A DNA stretch of 64,000 bases, taken from NCBI GenBank assembly GCA_007644065.1, contig VJWN01000014.1:1116001-1180000 (forward strand). The letters are read 5' to 3'. How positions within the stretch are numbered: position 1 is the first letter of the stretch; each line of letters starts with the position of its first letter. Shown piece by piece: positions 47,893 through 59,882 of the stretch. Both the position numbers and the translations under genes were made by a program. The notes beneath the pieces were generated by a model, which did no database searches, had not been told where the DNA came from, and saw nothing but the letters and a program-made list of their open reading frames with translations. Origin of the DNA: Margaritispora aquatica (taxonomy: Eukaryota > Ascomycota > Leotiomycetes > Helotiales > Discinellaceae).

Positions 47893-49075
47893 TTAAATCA
47901 TGACAAGACTAAAACAAACCGCAGCGAACAATGCCGCACTCGATCTCGCAGTGAAGGTACTAGCTCCTCCGGTGGTGGTCGAAGTGCTGCTTGGAGTACC
48001 TACCACAGTCGCACTCACACCAGTAACACCGACATTCCGGCTTCCCGTCGAAACTGTCTGGTTACCAGAAACACACACAACCTTCGTGTCCACCTTTCCC
48101 GAGCCCCCTTTCGCCCAAGTAACAACGACTACCGGCACAGGAATAGCCAAGGCGGTATCATAACCCAAATAGTTGCCTTCCTCTGAACCGAACAAGGTCC
48201 AGCCGTTCTTGAAGATTGACGTCGCGTTAGCGGTATTGACGTTCACTGTTGAGCACGCTGGGTCCAATGAGGGCAGTGACGCAGAGCTTGGAGCTGAGAG
48301 GAAGGAGAAGCCTGGGACGCCGAAGTGACTAGAGCATGCAGAGGCGCTGTCGATCATGTCTATGTTTCTGATTCGATCTTGTAGTGCAATGCACGATGCC
48401 TCGGTGGCCGCGTTAGAGGATTTTGCGATATTAGTCGCGTTAGTGTTTAAGGTGGATGTAAGATAGGTGACGCATGCGGAATCGAGGACAGAGGAGCACG
48501 TCCCATCGTCGTAGATACCTTTTGTGTAGGAGCGGGCAAATGTGCTGAGAAAGAATACACAGCCAGTGATTAGAGTTGCAGCGTCAGTGAAGTTTTGGTA
48601 TGGTCTAAGAAGATATTAGCGATTGATTATTACGCTAGCAATGGCCAGATCAACACACAGCAACTCCCGAAGATGAATTGAGAGAATAAACACTAAATAC
48701 TGGTATTTCCTTTGTGCTGCTTTCAAAGCCTACTGTTTACGAAGCGAGAATAAAGAACACTCACATCGTTTCAACCTCAAAGATGCGCTTCACCCGGCTG
48801 ACATGAGGGGCATCTGGGTTCGGATCTTCAGATACGAAATTCGACAGTTTCCATTGGAAGGCTGGTTGAGCATCGTCAAGTTTCGTAGCAGAGACGGTGC
48901 GTGAGCCTGTCGCATTGAACAAGGTGAAGTTCTGTGATCTTAATTAGCACCTACCATAAAGCGATCAGGTGCTATTCGCCGATCTTACCGAGCTTGTGCT
49001 TGCATTAGCCACGGACCAGAAGAGTGACGAAATTATGTAAAGACACTTCAAACCCAAGGTAAGCTTTATTAACAT
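47893..49075 (-). CDS. Secreted protein with probable GPI anchor
   Basis: Three exons on the minus strand, 48989-49075, 48765-48931, 47893-48604, giving 321 residues. The first exon encodes a signal peptide (MLIKLTLGLKCLYIISSLFW, then SVANA). The middle exon holds an extracellular-looking part with NFT/NAT glycosylation sites. The long last exon has scattered Cys (TGCVFF, GTCSSV, SACVTY, ASCIAL, SACSSHF, DPACS, VVCVSG) and several N-glycosylation sites (NFT, NAT). The C-terminus is Ser/Thr/Gly-rich and ends in a hydrophobic tail (AALFAAVCFSLVMI), a typical GPI signal. Family unknown. The 160-nt second intron is the longest accepted in the window. Confidence 0.78.
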
Positions 49076-49600
49076 CGTTCTTAGCTCGCTAGTCTAAGTT
49101 GAAAGAATACCAAATTAGTACGTGAATTGATACATATCACCAGTACCTGGATTTGTCACCAGACTTATATGTGGTTTCGAAAATATCATGAAAGCAAATA
49201 AGAGGCACAGTAATGAGCTGATATAAATCTACAAGGGTTCTCGACTGCAGCAACCGATGAGACTTCAAAGTTTCTCGCATCGTTATATCCTACAAGTGGG
49301 ACCGAGTTGGAAAATTGCCCAAGTCCTGCAGCGAAGTCTGATATCCGCGATAGTAGTATATCTCAAATGAAACATCTGCTTACTACCTTCCTCAAGAGGT
49401 CTTTGCAATATGCACCAGAAGAAAATATTCAGCACGTTGTGGGTGGCGCAGTTTCAAAATGCATGCCAAGGGTACTCCGCCTCACCATTTTACTCTATCT
49501 GCAAGAAGTCATCTTTTCCAACGATAAACGAGTGCGATGGGAGTTTAAGGTATCATGAGAACGTCATTAAATTCATGGCAATCGTTGGCATCAACTGATA
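49076..49600. other. Intergenic, no supported gene
   Basis: Upstream side of the secreted protein gene and 3' side of the amine oxidase gene. Plus-strand frames at 49307-49598 show no motif. Confidence 0.35.
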
Positions 49601-51364
49601 CTAATTATCGGTATTTTCGAAATTGTCAATATACTCCACCACTCTTTTGGCCCCCAATTGTCCTTCTAAATATGCACCATGCAGGTAGCCGTAATACTCC
49701 GTACTCGTCGCTTCTCCCGCGAAGAGCATTCTTCCAGCATCTGCTTTCAGGTTCTGGTGATCTTGAAGAGTGAAGCTCGGAGGCCAATTTGAAAATGAGC
49801 CGTACGACCAAGGTGTTGTGCTCCAGCGAGGATACATGAAATCTATCGGTTCCGGTACTTCATCTTCTCCAAACATCTCCCTCAAGACCTCGAGAACTTG
49901 TTGCTTGGTTGTTTCGTCGTCCTGGGATTCCACTGTGTATGCTTGCTCTGCAACAACAGTCGTCATAAGTATGCCACTTCCGGGAAGGAAGTCAGCATGA
50001 TCAAGTGATTGCCACACGGGAAAATAGCCTCGAGTTGATGGCGATGCGTAAAGGAAGAACTCGGTTGACTTGTTCCAGAATATTTGATCCGGAGGGAATT
50101 GAATGAAGATTTTGGTGAATGTGCCGAATTGGAAAGCATTCAGCGCAGTCTGTTGCACTTTTGGAAGTGGGGGGCTAAACTCGACATCCCCTGAGCGTAA
50201 TACCCCAAGAGAGAATGTGTTGATAGCATGTTCTGATTCGACACATGTTCCATCGCTCATGTGTGTTGTAACTCCAGCTTCACTCCAGTCTATTTTCACA
50301 ACTTGGCTACTGAGTAATAAGCGTTTGTCGCTCGGTCCTAGAAACTCTGCCGCTTGTTTTTGAATGAAGTGGTTGAATCCACGCTGGTCTAATACAAAAT
50401 TGTTTTCGTCGCCTGGCCCACCAAATGTTGAATTCTGAGAACAGTTAGTTTCGTGGTTCTCGAAATCGGGGTACATCTATTTACGTAATTTGCGAGTGTG
50501 AAATCTCGAGAACTGAGATCCTACAGTTGAGTTAGTGAGGTTTCCACTCAGTTCACTTTGCATAAGCTGCGGAATACTTACTGGACTTTGCGCATACTCG
50601 TAATCTATCCGGTACCACTCTATTGCTTGTGCTTGAGAATCGTTTTCTGAGTGATAACCGGCAATTTCAAGTGCAGACTTCAGGTCTGTATCAGGAAAAT
50701 GTGCACCTGCTGTAGAAGCAGTTACAATACTTTTCTGCGTCAACTCATATCCATTCTCGAAATCAATCAGTCTTTCCCTGAAGTCGATAGGACCTGCGTT
50801 GTCGTATGTTGCTAATGAAGAACTATTCGAAGGATGTGTTGCAAGATTATACTTTCTCGCCTGTATATGTTAGCGCTGGAAGGGGCTTTAATGAGCAATA
50901 CTTTATTTACCAGAGTTAAAATTGGGTTTTCTTCCCCATTTCCAAGGGTGGTGCCCTGAACCTTTGCATCATTAGCACATTCCTCTTGGTGAAAATGGAG
51001 GGCATCCATACCCAATTTGCCCCAATTTCAACATTAAATGGTTGGCCATCGCTGTCCCTTCCGAATGCAGAATGTCTACATCGGCCTCCAATCTCATTAT
51101 TATATTCGACGATGACGAAGTCGTCCATTGAAGCTTCACTGAGTGTTTGCTGGTATGACACATGAGCTTCGAAATTCCGTGAAGGAACTTTGAACTTACA
51201 GCAGCGGTTATCCCAGCGACGCCGGCTCCAAGTATAGCCACTTTTGCTTTTTGACAGACTTTTGGTGGACTATGGCTGGGTATTCGATTTTCATATGTGT
51301 TGAAGACTCGCTGACCAACTCCAGAAAGACCAACCAAATCAATAAACAAATCTACAAATAGCAT
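49601..51364 (-). CDS. Flavin-containing amine oxidase (polyamine/monoamine oxidase-like)
   Basis: Six exons on the minus strand: 51200-51364, 51012-51149, 50911-50961, 50582-50860, 50485-50520, 49601-50434, giving 500 residues, normal for the family. FAD-dependent oxidation of amines is the family reaction. Seen: VAILGAGVAGITAA (FAD-binding beta-alpha-beta, completed across intron 1), DFVIVEYNNEIGGRCR, EIGANWV, NFVLDQRGFNHF, and the C-terminal FAD contacts FAGEATSTEYYGYLHGAY. Five introns of 50-61 nt all follow GT..AG. The 50-nt intron at 50435-50484, with ACTAACT near its end, was chosen over reading through because it gives TLANYNSTFGG in frame. The N-terminus is mildly hydrophobic and could be a signal sequence. 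The MFS transporter on the other strand starts 1.5 kb away. Confidence 0.9.
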
Positions 51365-52911
51365 GATGGTTGGTAGTATGACCACAGACTTAACAGCAAG
51401 GAAAATGGACAGAGAAAATCGCTTTGACTCACTAAAAGTTTCTAGAATGGCCAGTGGAAGTACATATATCTAAATTCCCCAATTCAGACCGAAATCTATA
51501 AACAGTCTCGGACCAGATAGTCAATCATATCTCACACGGATAAAAGCCCAATATATCATCTGTGAACCACCAAATATAATCTCAGACGGCTCGTGAATCG
51601 TGTTGAGCCTATGCATTCGTACGACGCAGTAACTAAGTCAGCCACAAACTTCGAAAACGCAAGTCGTCCAAACGAAACAATTGTACTTGTGGAGCTGCAA
51701 AGCTGGGGCTCAAGCGGGGATCCAAGGGGAGTGATCCGTGACAAGGCTCGCTAACCTTCGGCCCCTGACATTAGCTTCGAAAATAGGGTTTTGGGGGTAA
51801 GTAATTGGCAACCATATCTGAAAATGGAGAAGTATGCATAACCACGAAGTAATCGGAACTGGCTGAGAAGCTTCCACGAAGTCTTTCTGTCGACTTATGG
51901 CACAGTCTAAGGTGTTGCAGAAGCCCCAAATGCAAGGCCTGGCATGTGCATGCATCGAAGGTGAGTTCACCTCGTACCTGATGAAGGCTGCTCGAAGCGA
52001 GCAACTAAAGACTCTCCAAATCTCGGTCCCCAGTACCTGGTCTCACTCCTTGACCACGTTTTCGAAACGATAGTCTTTAACGGAGAATCATTTTTGCGAG
52101 TTGCTTGATGCTCCTTAACGGCACGACCTCGTCAATGCAGCCACATCCAGAAATCGCAAAGGCCCATGCAAAGGCCTCCAAATCCCAAAGAATCTTGGAC
52201 CCCACTACCTCGTGGGGCGGTTACGCGGGGCCCAAGCCAAACTATTGCTTCTTCATAACTTAAAGGCTACATTGAACTTGCCTAATGGGCTCCTTACAAG
52301 TGTAATTCTGCTCATTAAGGTCACAGCCAATCCCAGGCACGAGGTTGTTGATGGTACGAATGACCTGTCAACTCAGCACATTTTTACGACCAAATGAAGT
52401 TGAACACAATGTTTGTCACCTATATTACGGACGTATGTCTCAATTTCACGGTCAGAAAAACCAATATCATGACTTGTGGTTGAAAGATATCAGCTGACTG
52501 AACCCTTGTACTCCATTTTTGAGATTTTAAAATAGCACATTCAACCAAAAGAGGCACAATATCCTGCCGATCATTTATCGGCACTCCGAAAACGCCACAA
52601 ACGAGATCTTACGACTCGCTTCAGGCATGTTAGAGGGCTGAGACAACTACCCAATGGAGAGTCGCCAAGATATGCGGCTCACGATAACATGGCTGAAAAG
52701 GAGTTGCGGGACATAAATCACTGGCTCAGACTGTCTCGGTCACCCCTTGAATGCAGCTCGCTTGTCGTAATTATGCATGGAAACATGCCAACGCTTTTCC
52801 AGAATGATCAATACATAATGGTGTGTACCAGTACCTTCATTCAAGTCGATTTCGATTCTGTGTATATTCCTCTGTGTTTCTTTCTGATATTTCTTAGCGT
52901 TTCATTGCATC
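51365..52911. promoter_or_regulatory. Divergent intergenic region, amine oxidase / MFS carrier
   Basis: About 1.55 kb between outward-facing starts. No gene supported; the minus-strand frames at 51556-52004 lack motifs. Two similar segments, near 52012-52050 and 52176-52215 (both with CCAAATC..., GGTCCC/GGACCCC and ACCT), suggest an old partial duplication. Confidence 0.4.
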
Positions 52912-54506
52912 ATGTCGAACTCTTTCCTTATGCCGGTGAAAACTTATTTGACGAATTCCTCCTCGACGACACTAGTGCCAGAGAGCTATAGTCCAGTCAA
53001 TATCGTTTCGGACCGAGATTTCAACCGTTCAGAAACATCTCTCGAGAATTTCGAAACTGAAGATCCAGCGCTACCACCAACGGATGGGGGAAGAGCAGCG
53101 TGGACATTCGTAGCAGCTGCAGTTCTCATCGATGCTGTGATATGGGGATTCCCTCTAAGCTTCGGGGTCTTTCAGAATTACTATGCCTCACACCCTCCCT
53201 TTGAAGGGAGCAACTATATCGCACTAATTGGTACATTTGCTACTGTTAGTTTGCAAAGTCAATAATCAAGAATACGGTTACTGACTTTGATGTTTGTAGG
53301 GCATAGCATACCTTGGAGGCCCACTCATGACACCAATAACGATTAAATTCCATGCATACCGACAATACATTGTGGTTCTCGGTGCTGCATGTTGTGTTGC
53401 TGCCAACTTGGGAGCTAGTTTCACGAGAAATATGCTAGTCTTGGTCCTTTGCCAAGGCGTACTCTACGGAATTGGGTTCTTGATCATCTCCTATTGCGTT
53501 TTCAGTATGATAAACGAATGGTTCATTGAAAAACGGGGACTTGCTTATGGAGTTTTGTAAGCGTCCCGTGATTTGGAGACAGAGAACACTGACTAACCTT
53601 TCAATTTAGACTAAGTGGAGCGGGAATAAGTGGACTAGGACTACCATTTCTTTTGGAGATGCTTCTAGCACGTTTCGGTTATGCTATTACATTAAGGATT
53701 TATGCACTTGCAACTGTGAGTTCTTTGCTTCTAGCATCTCTGAGCAATCACTAATATTCTCAGGCTCTTACTGTCGGTCCGGTCATTTTGCTGTTGCGAC
53801 CTCGTCCCTGCCATGTTGACTCTCAAAAGAAGAGCAAGATTGACTACTCATCAATGAAGAAGCCAATCTTCACAAATCTATCGATCTGCAACTTCCTACA
53901 AGGATTGGTCTTCTATCTTCCTGGAATCTTCCTTCCTTGTAGGTCTACCACACACCCGTATTTGACTTTAGATACCTTACTAACTTGGAAATAGCATATG
54001 CGACAGGACTCTCACTTTCAAGCACCCAAAGTTCCATCCTCCTTGCTGTCCTAAACTTGACATCAGTTCTCGGTACGCTGACTTTCGGATACCTCTCCGA
54101 CTTTGTCGACATCCATATTCTACTTGCGATCTCTTCCCTCTCCTCCTCTATCGCAGTCTTTGTACTCTGGGGAATGGGCTCGAATATGCTTTTCCTATCT
54201 TTATTCTCAATTTGCTACGGCTTTATGGCGGGAAGTTTCGAAGCGCTGTTCCCGAGATTTGCAACAGCCATGACGGATGATCCTGATGCGGAGCTGACGT
54301 TCTACGGATTCTTTGAGTTCGAGAGAGGGCTAGGCATGGTGCTCGCAGGCCCGATAGCAAGTGTATTATTAGGGAAAACTCTCCATATTGGAGCATATGG
54401 GATGGGCATGTACATGGGAATTGTATTATTTGTCGGAAGCGCACTTTTTCTAGGGAGTTTATCGGGATTGGCTTGGTTTTTCAAAAGTAGACCGTGGTAT
54501 AAATGA
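52912..54506 (+). CDS. Major facilitator superfamily transporter, monocarboxylate-type
   Basis: Five exons: 52912-53244, 53300-53556, 53610-53715, 53764-53938, 53995-54506, giving 460 residues. A polar N-terminus ends in PPTDGGRAAWTFVAAAVLID, the classic opening of fungal monocarboxylate-porter-like MFS proteins. About twelve membrane helices follow, with WGFPLSFGVFQNYY (helix 1), the GIAYLGGPLMTPI region, KRGLAYGVLLSGAGISGLGL (signature after helix 4) and a second half beginning with the YATGLSLSSTQSSILLA helix. The introns rejoin helices without gaps. Substrate unknown. Confidence 0.9.
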
Positions 54507-54551
54507 GATTGATAATAATGATACCCTAGAAGAATGAATAACGAATTATGT

Positions 54552-56428
54552 TTAGTAAATCAGGTACTTCTTCAGTGGTTTCTTCCCATCACTCGCTTCG
54601 CCTTGCATGATACCGTGTATATATGAATCTCCGACAATTCTGTACGCGACTTTCTCCTTCCCCTGCACCATCACTTTACCCCTCCTCATCACCAGAGGCG
54701 TGCTCGCGGCACAAAAAATCAGCATCTCATCACCCAGCTCTGTGGTTTCAGGCACTGTACCAAAATAACCCTTCTTGGTGATGCAAAATCGCCTATTCTG
54801 TGTTGATGTAAATGTATGATGTAACCTCTTACTTGCATCCCAAGAATGTTTAATCTCTCGGCCATTGGCATGATATGGCTCTGGCCATGTAAGTTTCGAG
54901 GTAATCTCAAGCATATAGCGAAGGATGAGGAAGAATCGCATCGCGATTGTTTGGATGCTTGTGCCGGGCTGCATGTCTTCTCCAGACTCGCGTATCTCAG
55001 CCGCTATCATTTCGGTCAAGTCTGCTATAACTGTGGACCAAAAAGCATCCTGCCAAGTCCCACCACCTATGTATTGTCGTTTCCCATCTTCCATCTCGAA
55101 GATTCTCTCTTCCCACTGTTGCAAAACGACAGGGGTGGCTTCAGCTCCCCTCATCACATCCCCAAGCTCATCAATTTCATCAAAGAAAATGCCGTTCAAG
55201 CACAATAGATCAGTATCTGGGATGCGCACAGCGAGAAAAGGGATACCATTCCCAGCGTTATGAGTCCCAGTGGTACGTGCATGCCAATAGTGCTGATTCG
55301 TTGTTGATGTTAATAGTTGAGAAATGCTCCAATTCGGTGCCCACGAAGGAAGACCAACTTTCTCATTCTCCAAAGATAAGCCGAGAGACTGATGAGCCGA
55401 TACACATGGATCATGATAGGACTGAATGAGCTTCATAGCTGTGCGCTTGTAGACTTCTTGCCATGGGACGGAGTAGTCGGGTATGATTCCAACTTCGTTG
55501 AAGTCAGAAGCCATGCCAAGGAGACCGTATACCTTGTCTCGCGGGTCTGTGGCGTCTCTTTCGCGGTATGTTTTGAGAAGAAGTATCAAATTAGGTTTGT
55601 TTGATTGTTGAATGTTGATCCGATTTGTGTGGAGATTCTCTACAAGGTGCCATGAATTGGCGAAGATTTTGTTGGCTTCGAGACTGTCGTCTGCGCTAAG
55701 CTTTTCTTTGCAGCATTCACCGAGATGCTTTATGATGAGCATCGTTGATGGCATAATTACATCATCCCAAGATAGGGTACGAGTACCACAGACCAATGAG
55801 CTTTGACTTTGTTAGTAGAAGAAGTTGGGGAATTGATGATTAAGACGCACACTTTGTGGGCGAGAGCCACTTCTTGTACCACCCAAACGCGGTTCCACCA
55901 AGGGTATTTCCAAAGCCGTTTTACCTTTGCCAGTTTCTCAAGATCAAGCTCCGTCTTCTCTGGATCTTTCCATACGGGCAGCTCATCTAGATGCTTGTCT
56001 TCGGAAAACATGACCATCAGATCGAGTGCCTGATCGCTATCCTCGTCCAGATCTCCTAAATAAATGACTGTTTTCTCTGCCTTGCTGTATATTACATCCA
56101 TTTGAGAGACTTGATCCATTCTCTCTGGCATATCTGACTGATTGATACATCTCGCATCAACCCATAAGATTCTCACATCTGTTTTGTGTCGAAGATGACG
56201 AAGAGCTGATTCAAGATTGGCGGTGATCGACACCGGAACACCATCGACGAACAAGGAAGTTGGAGATGTTTCCAAACCCCATGTGTAAGAGAGCGCTTCG
56301 TACTTGGGATTAGCTGGTAGATGTACGTGTGCTAACGTACAATTGAGGTCATTCGAGAAGTCCCCAGGACTCAAGTGAAGAAGTCGAATCTCCTCAACTT
56401 TCAACCGGTTGTAAATTGGACTTGTCAT
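54552..56428 (-). CDS. HET-domain (heterokaryon incompatibility) protein
   Basis: Two exons on the minus strand, 55851-56428 and 54552-55806 (44-nt intron), giving 610 residues. The N-terminal HET domain has all three conserved blocks: YEALSYTWGL, ILWVDARCINQSD with MDVIYSKAEKTVIYLGD, and WWNRVWVVQEVALA. The start at 56428 gives MTSPIYNRLKVEEIRLLHL, the usual lead-in. The C-terminal 400 residues contain RDATDPRDKVYGLLGMA, typical after HET, then a region without motif. HET proteins trigger cell death in non-self recognition in several ascomycetes (known), but most, including this one, are uncharacterised. It shares a 540-bp upstream region with a divergent AAA ATPase gene. Confidence 0.92.
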
Positions 56429-56970
56429 TTTTCTCAATTCAGGTTCGAACACAAACAACTTGTAAGTCACAATAAACTTTCCTCGAGATATGAAGTTCCC
56501 AAATACTAGGATCTTCGGTGAGAACAAGAAATCGTGACATAAAAAATGCTGTCGAGGCTGTGCATTTGGTCTTGGCTCGCCAAAATCAGGGGTCGCTTTG
56601 AGGACACAGCCACATGTTCAGAGGCCCCCATAGCAAGCTGCAGCTGCTTCCACGCAACAAAGATTATCAGCCTCATGGAAACAACCTAAAATTGTGGAAT
56701 CAATGGCTTCTTTGAGGCTTTACCCACGCGGTAAAGCAGAAAGACATCTTCTTTGGGAAGCTTTCCCCGCTTTCACTAGACCGTGCCGCATCGCTGAAGC
56801 TGGCTCCCTCCAGCCTCTTCTTTCCTCCACACGTGCATGTAAGAGATGACATGGTGAATAGACGCCTTAGACTTCAATAAGCTTATAATAGTTGGAAGCT
56901 TCCTTCTTACTTCAGAGATTCAGAACTTCATCTCATTTCATCAACCAACACACCCCTCCAACACTCTAAG
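56429..56970. promoter_or_regulatory. Bidirectional promoter region, HET / AAA ATPase
   Basis: A 542-base gap between two outward-facing ATGs and the only space for both promoters. CATCTTCTTTGGG and CACGTG (at about 56829-56836, in CCACACGTGC) are visible; CACGTG is a bHLH-type site. No gene inside. Confidence 0.5.
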
Positions 56971-58958
56971 ATGGCTCCAGCAATCACGATATCTGAAGAT
57001 CAAGAGGCTATCGAAGCCATCTTGGCCGAGATTGATGATGCCGAGCAGAAAGAGACCGATACCGAGGAGGATGTTGGCGAGATCTTTGCAACATCAGAGG
57101 CTGATCTTCAGCTGGGTCTGAAGTGCGAAGCGAAGGACTTTTATCCGAACAAAGAGGGGGAATGGACACAGAAGTACCCATATCATATTGAAGAAGCAGC
57201 AGTATGTGGAAGATCTCCTACAAAATTTCTTACATCTCAAGATCACAGCTAACAAAATGGTAGGAAAACGACGAGACTGCACAATATGCCATCTTGAAAC
57301 GAAACGAGAAGAGCTTCGACAGCCGCAAGAAACTCTCTTTGCACTCGATCATCATCCAAAGTCCACTCATCAAGAAAGTGCTTGGCTCAGTATTTGAAGG
57401 TTACGAAGGCATCACGACTGAGCTGGACAGACTCGAGTTCGCCAAACCCTTCGAGCCATTCGTGCATCGCTGGGAGAAGTTCCGAAAAGCTCGCAACCAC
57501 GAGCAGGACGAAGAGACACGAGACCACCTTGACTTACTTTGGAAGATTCTTCACACGGAATTGAAGATCACTTTGGCTACCCGCGATGACTTGCTATCAC
57601 ATGGAGTCATGACCTACGAGCTTCTCTGGACGATGTTCGAACCCAATACCCTAGTTTTTCAACGTTCAGGTGAAGACAAAGATGAGCGTGTCATGCGTGT
57701 TGATTCATACTCACGCAGCGACTGTGGATTCTATGTCTCTAAGCGGTTCACCGAATGGAATGGCACAGCTTTCGGCATGGAAGTTGACACTTCTATCATC
57801 GCAAAGTACATCGGGACGAAGAAAATCGACAAGTTGAGCGTATTTCCTTTGCAATACCACAAGGACAATATTGCTGTTGAGCAGCGCTGTATTGCTCGTG
57901 GTCGTGAGTGGGAGTCGTACTGCAAGTATTCATTCAAGCACTACGAAGGAGTTGCCTACGGCAATGGGCGCATGAACGTAGATTCTCGCGTCATCATTGA
58001 TACCGACGCATACAACAGTTTCAACCCCAACTCCTCCGTCTCGCTATGGGGTCTTGAGGATGATCGCAACTACCACGAACCTTCTTCTTTAGTCCCTGTG
58101 AGTGGTGGCTGCAGATTAACGCCGTACCAACTCCTGTTGGCAACGAACCAGCTGCGAGGATACTCGCTCAAGGACAAAGTCTGGATCCAGATGGGGCTTG
58201 CGCACGTCAAGGAGATAAGCTGGAATGACGACGCCTTCACTCGCTTAGTGTTGCCAGATGATACCAAAGATCTTGTGCTCGCTTTCGCTAAGTCTCAGAT
58301 TAAGCGAGAGAACACATTCGATGATATTATCCAAGGCAAGGGCAAAGGTGTCATTATGCTGCTCAGTGGACCACCTGGTGTTGGCAAGACATTGACTGCT
58401 GAGGCCGTGGCAGAAACGATGCGTGTTCCTCTCTACGTGATGGCAGCTGGAGATCTGGGAACAGACCCCAATGAGGTTGAGAGCCAGTTGAAGATGATTT
58501 GCTCCATGACCACGCGATGGAAAGCAGTACTACTGCTCGACGAAGCTGACGTGTACCTCGAAGCACGCTCAACCAGCGATCTTGAACGCAACAAGCTCGT
58601 TTCCATCTTCCTCCGTATCTTGGAGTACTACGAAGGATTCCTATTCTTGACCAGCAACCGTGTGGACAACATCGATGCGGCGTTTGAATCGAGAATTCAT
58701 CTGTCGCTGATGTACCATGGGCTGAGCTTTGAGTCGAGGAAGCAAGTCTGGATCACCTTTACCAAGGACCAGAACTTCACGGATGAGCAGATTAATGCGC
58801 TGGCCGAGATGGACTTGAATGGGAGGCAGATCAAGAATATTTTGAAGACGGCGCAATTGCTTGCGACTAGCAGAGATGCACCGTTGAACTTTGGGCATGT
58901 GAAGACTATAACCAAGTTGAGAGCTGCCAATGCTTGTATTCCACTGAAGAGCAGCTGA
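56971..58958 (+). CDS. AAA+ ATPase with N-terminal DUF7025-like domain
   Basis: Two exons, 56971-57201 and 57264-58958, giving 641 residues. An acidic N-terminus is followed by a domain of about 300 residues (HSIIIQSPLIKKVLGSVFEG, FEPFVHRWEKF, LLWTMFEPNTLVF) typical of a large fungal family, annotated from memory as DUF7025. The C-terminal AAA core has Walker A GPPGVGKT, Walker B VLLLDEADVYLE, sensor 1 FLTSNRVDNIDAAFESRIHL with an arginine-finger-type Arg, and GRQIKNILKTAQLLA (sensor 2 region). All ATPase residues are present. Biological role unknown; such proteins are expanded in filamentous fungi. Transcribed away from the HET gene. Confidence 0.92.
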
Positions 58959-59210
58959 GGGTCTAATAGTCAGATATGAAAGATAGACTAGCTAATTTAG
59001 AATTAAAAAAATGATGTACAATCACATGTATCGTCTTGTCACTAGGTCTGTTTATATTCAAGTTCAAGCTCGTCGCTAACATATTTATCAAATGTCTTGC
59101 TCCCTTATCCGTATCAGATTTCGACCATGTATATACACTTTCTGGTCCTTAAACACCTCAAACCTATTCTCTCCTCCTCTTCTTCCTCTTCCCACACTCC
59201 TCTCTCTGGC

Positions 59211-59882
59211 CTACGAAATCTTCTCAGTCAACTCAAACATCTTGGGTCTCGTTTCCACAAAACTTTTCCTCTCTTCTAACCATTCCCAATATGTCCTCAT
59301 CTCCCTATATTCTTCTACATCCAACCACTTCACAATACCCCCACAATCCCTCTCAACCATATTCATCATACCCAGCATTGCACCCGCCGCAATATCCGCA
59401 ACCGAGAACTCATTACAGACCAAAAACTTCCCTCTCCCCGCTTTCTTGACCAACACACTAACAGCCTTCAACACGCCCTCCACCTTCCGCATCTGTCTGT
59501 CCATCCACTCTTTTGAGACCTTCTCCTGACCCCTCGCCAGCTCAAAAAAGACCAAACTCATCGCATCGCACGCCCCATCAGCCAGGACCTGAATCTGGCG
59601 CACTAGTAATTGGTCGTCCAGGCCCTCGGGCATCAGACGCGGTCCTTGGTCTCGGTATTTCTGCACGATGTACTCTTGGATGAACCAGGACTCGTAGATG
59701 GGTGGGGCGCCGTTGTCGAAAACGAGGATGGGCAGCTTTTCTAACGGGTTGTATAGTGGTGTTTGCGTCGTCGAGTGCCATGGGATTTCGGTTTGGAGTT
59801 GGAATGGAATCCCTTTCTCAAGGAGTGCGATGCGATTTTTCCGTGCGTACGGACTCGGTGTGGCGCTTATGAGTGTAAGCAT
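59211..59882 (-). CDS. Glutathione S-transferase-like protein
   Basis: Single exon, 223 residues. The N-terminal thioredoxin-fold part starts MLTLISATPSPYARKNRIAL, where SPYARK occupies the active-site loop position (Ser or Tyr catalytic in the family). NPLEKLPILV carries the cis-Pro, and YESWFIQEYI is the Glu-Ser pair that holds glutathione. The C-terminal helical part has the FSVADIAAG N-capping/hydrophobic staple motif. Likely cytosolic detoxification; the class resembles bacterial-type or fungal Ure2/GTE-like enzymes. Confidence 0.9.
   Translation of the reverse strand: MLTLISATPSPYARKNRIALLEKGIPFQLQTEIPWHSTTQTPLYNPLEKLPILVFDNGAPPIYESWFIQEYIVQKYRDQGPRLMPEGLDDQLLVRQIQVLADGACDAMSLVFFELARGQEKVSKEWMDRQMRKVEGVLKAVSVLVKKAGRGKFLVCNEFSVADIAAGAMLGMMNMVERDCGGIVKWLDVEEYREMRTYWEWLEERKSFVETRPKMFELTEKIS

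Noticed and set aside
50435..50484. Reading through the amine oxidase segment as coding (PDFENHETNCSQ)
   Set aside because: A GTAAAT donor, an ACTAACT branch and a CTCAG acceptor make a standard 50-nt intron, and splicing keeps the upstream exon in frame, which read-through does not.
55757..56527. Longer HET start at 56527
   Set aside because: The codon there is TTG; the ATG at 56428 gives the usual HET lead-in.
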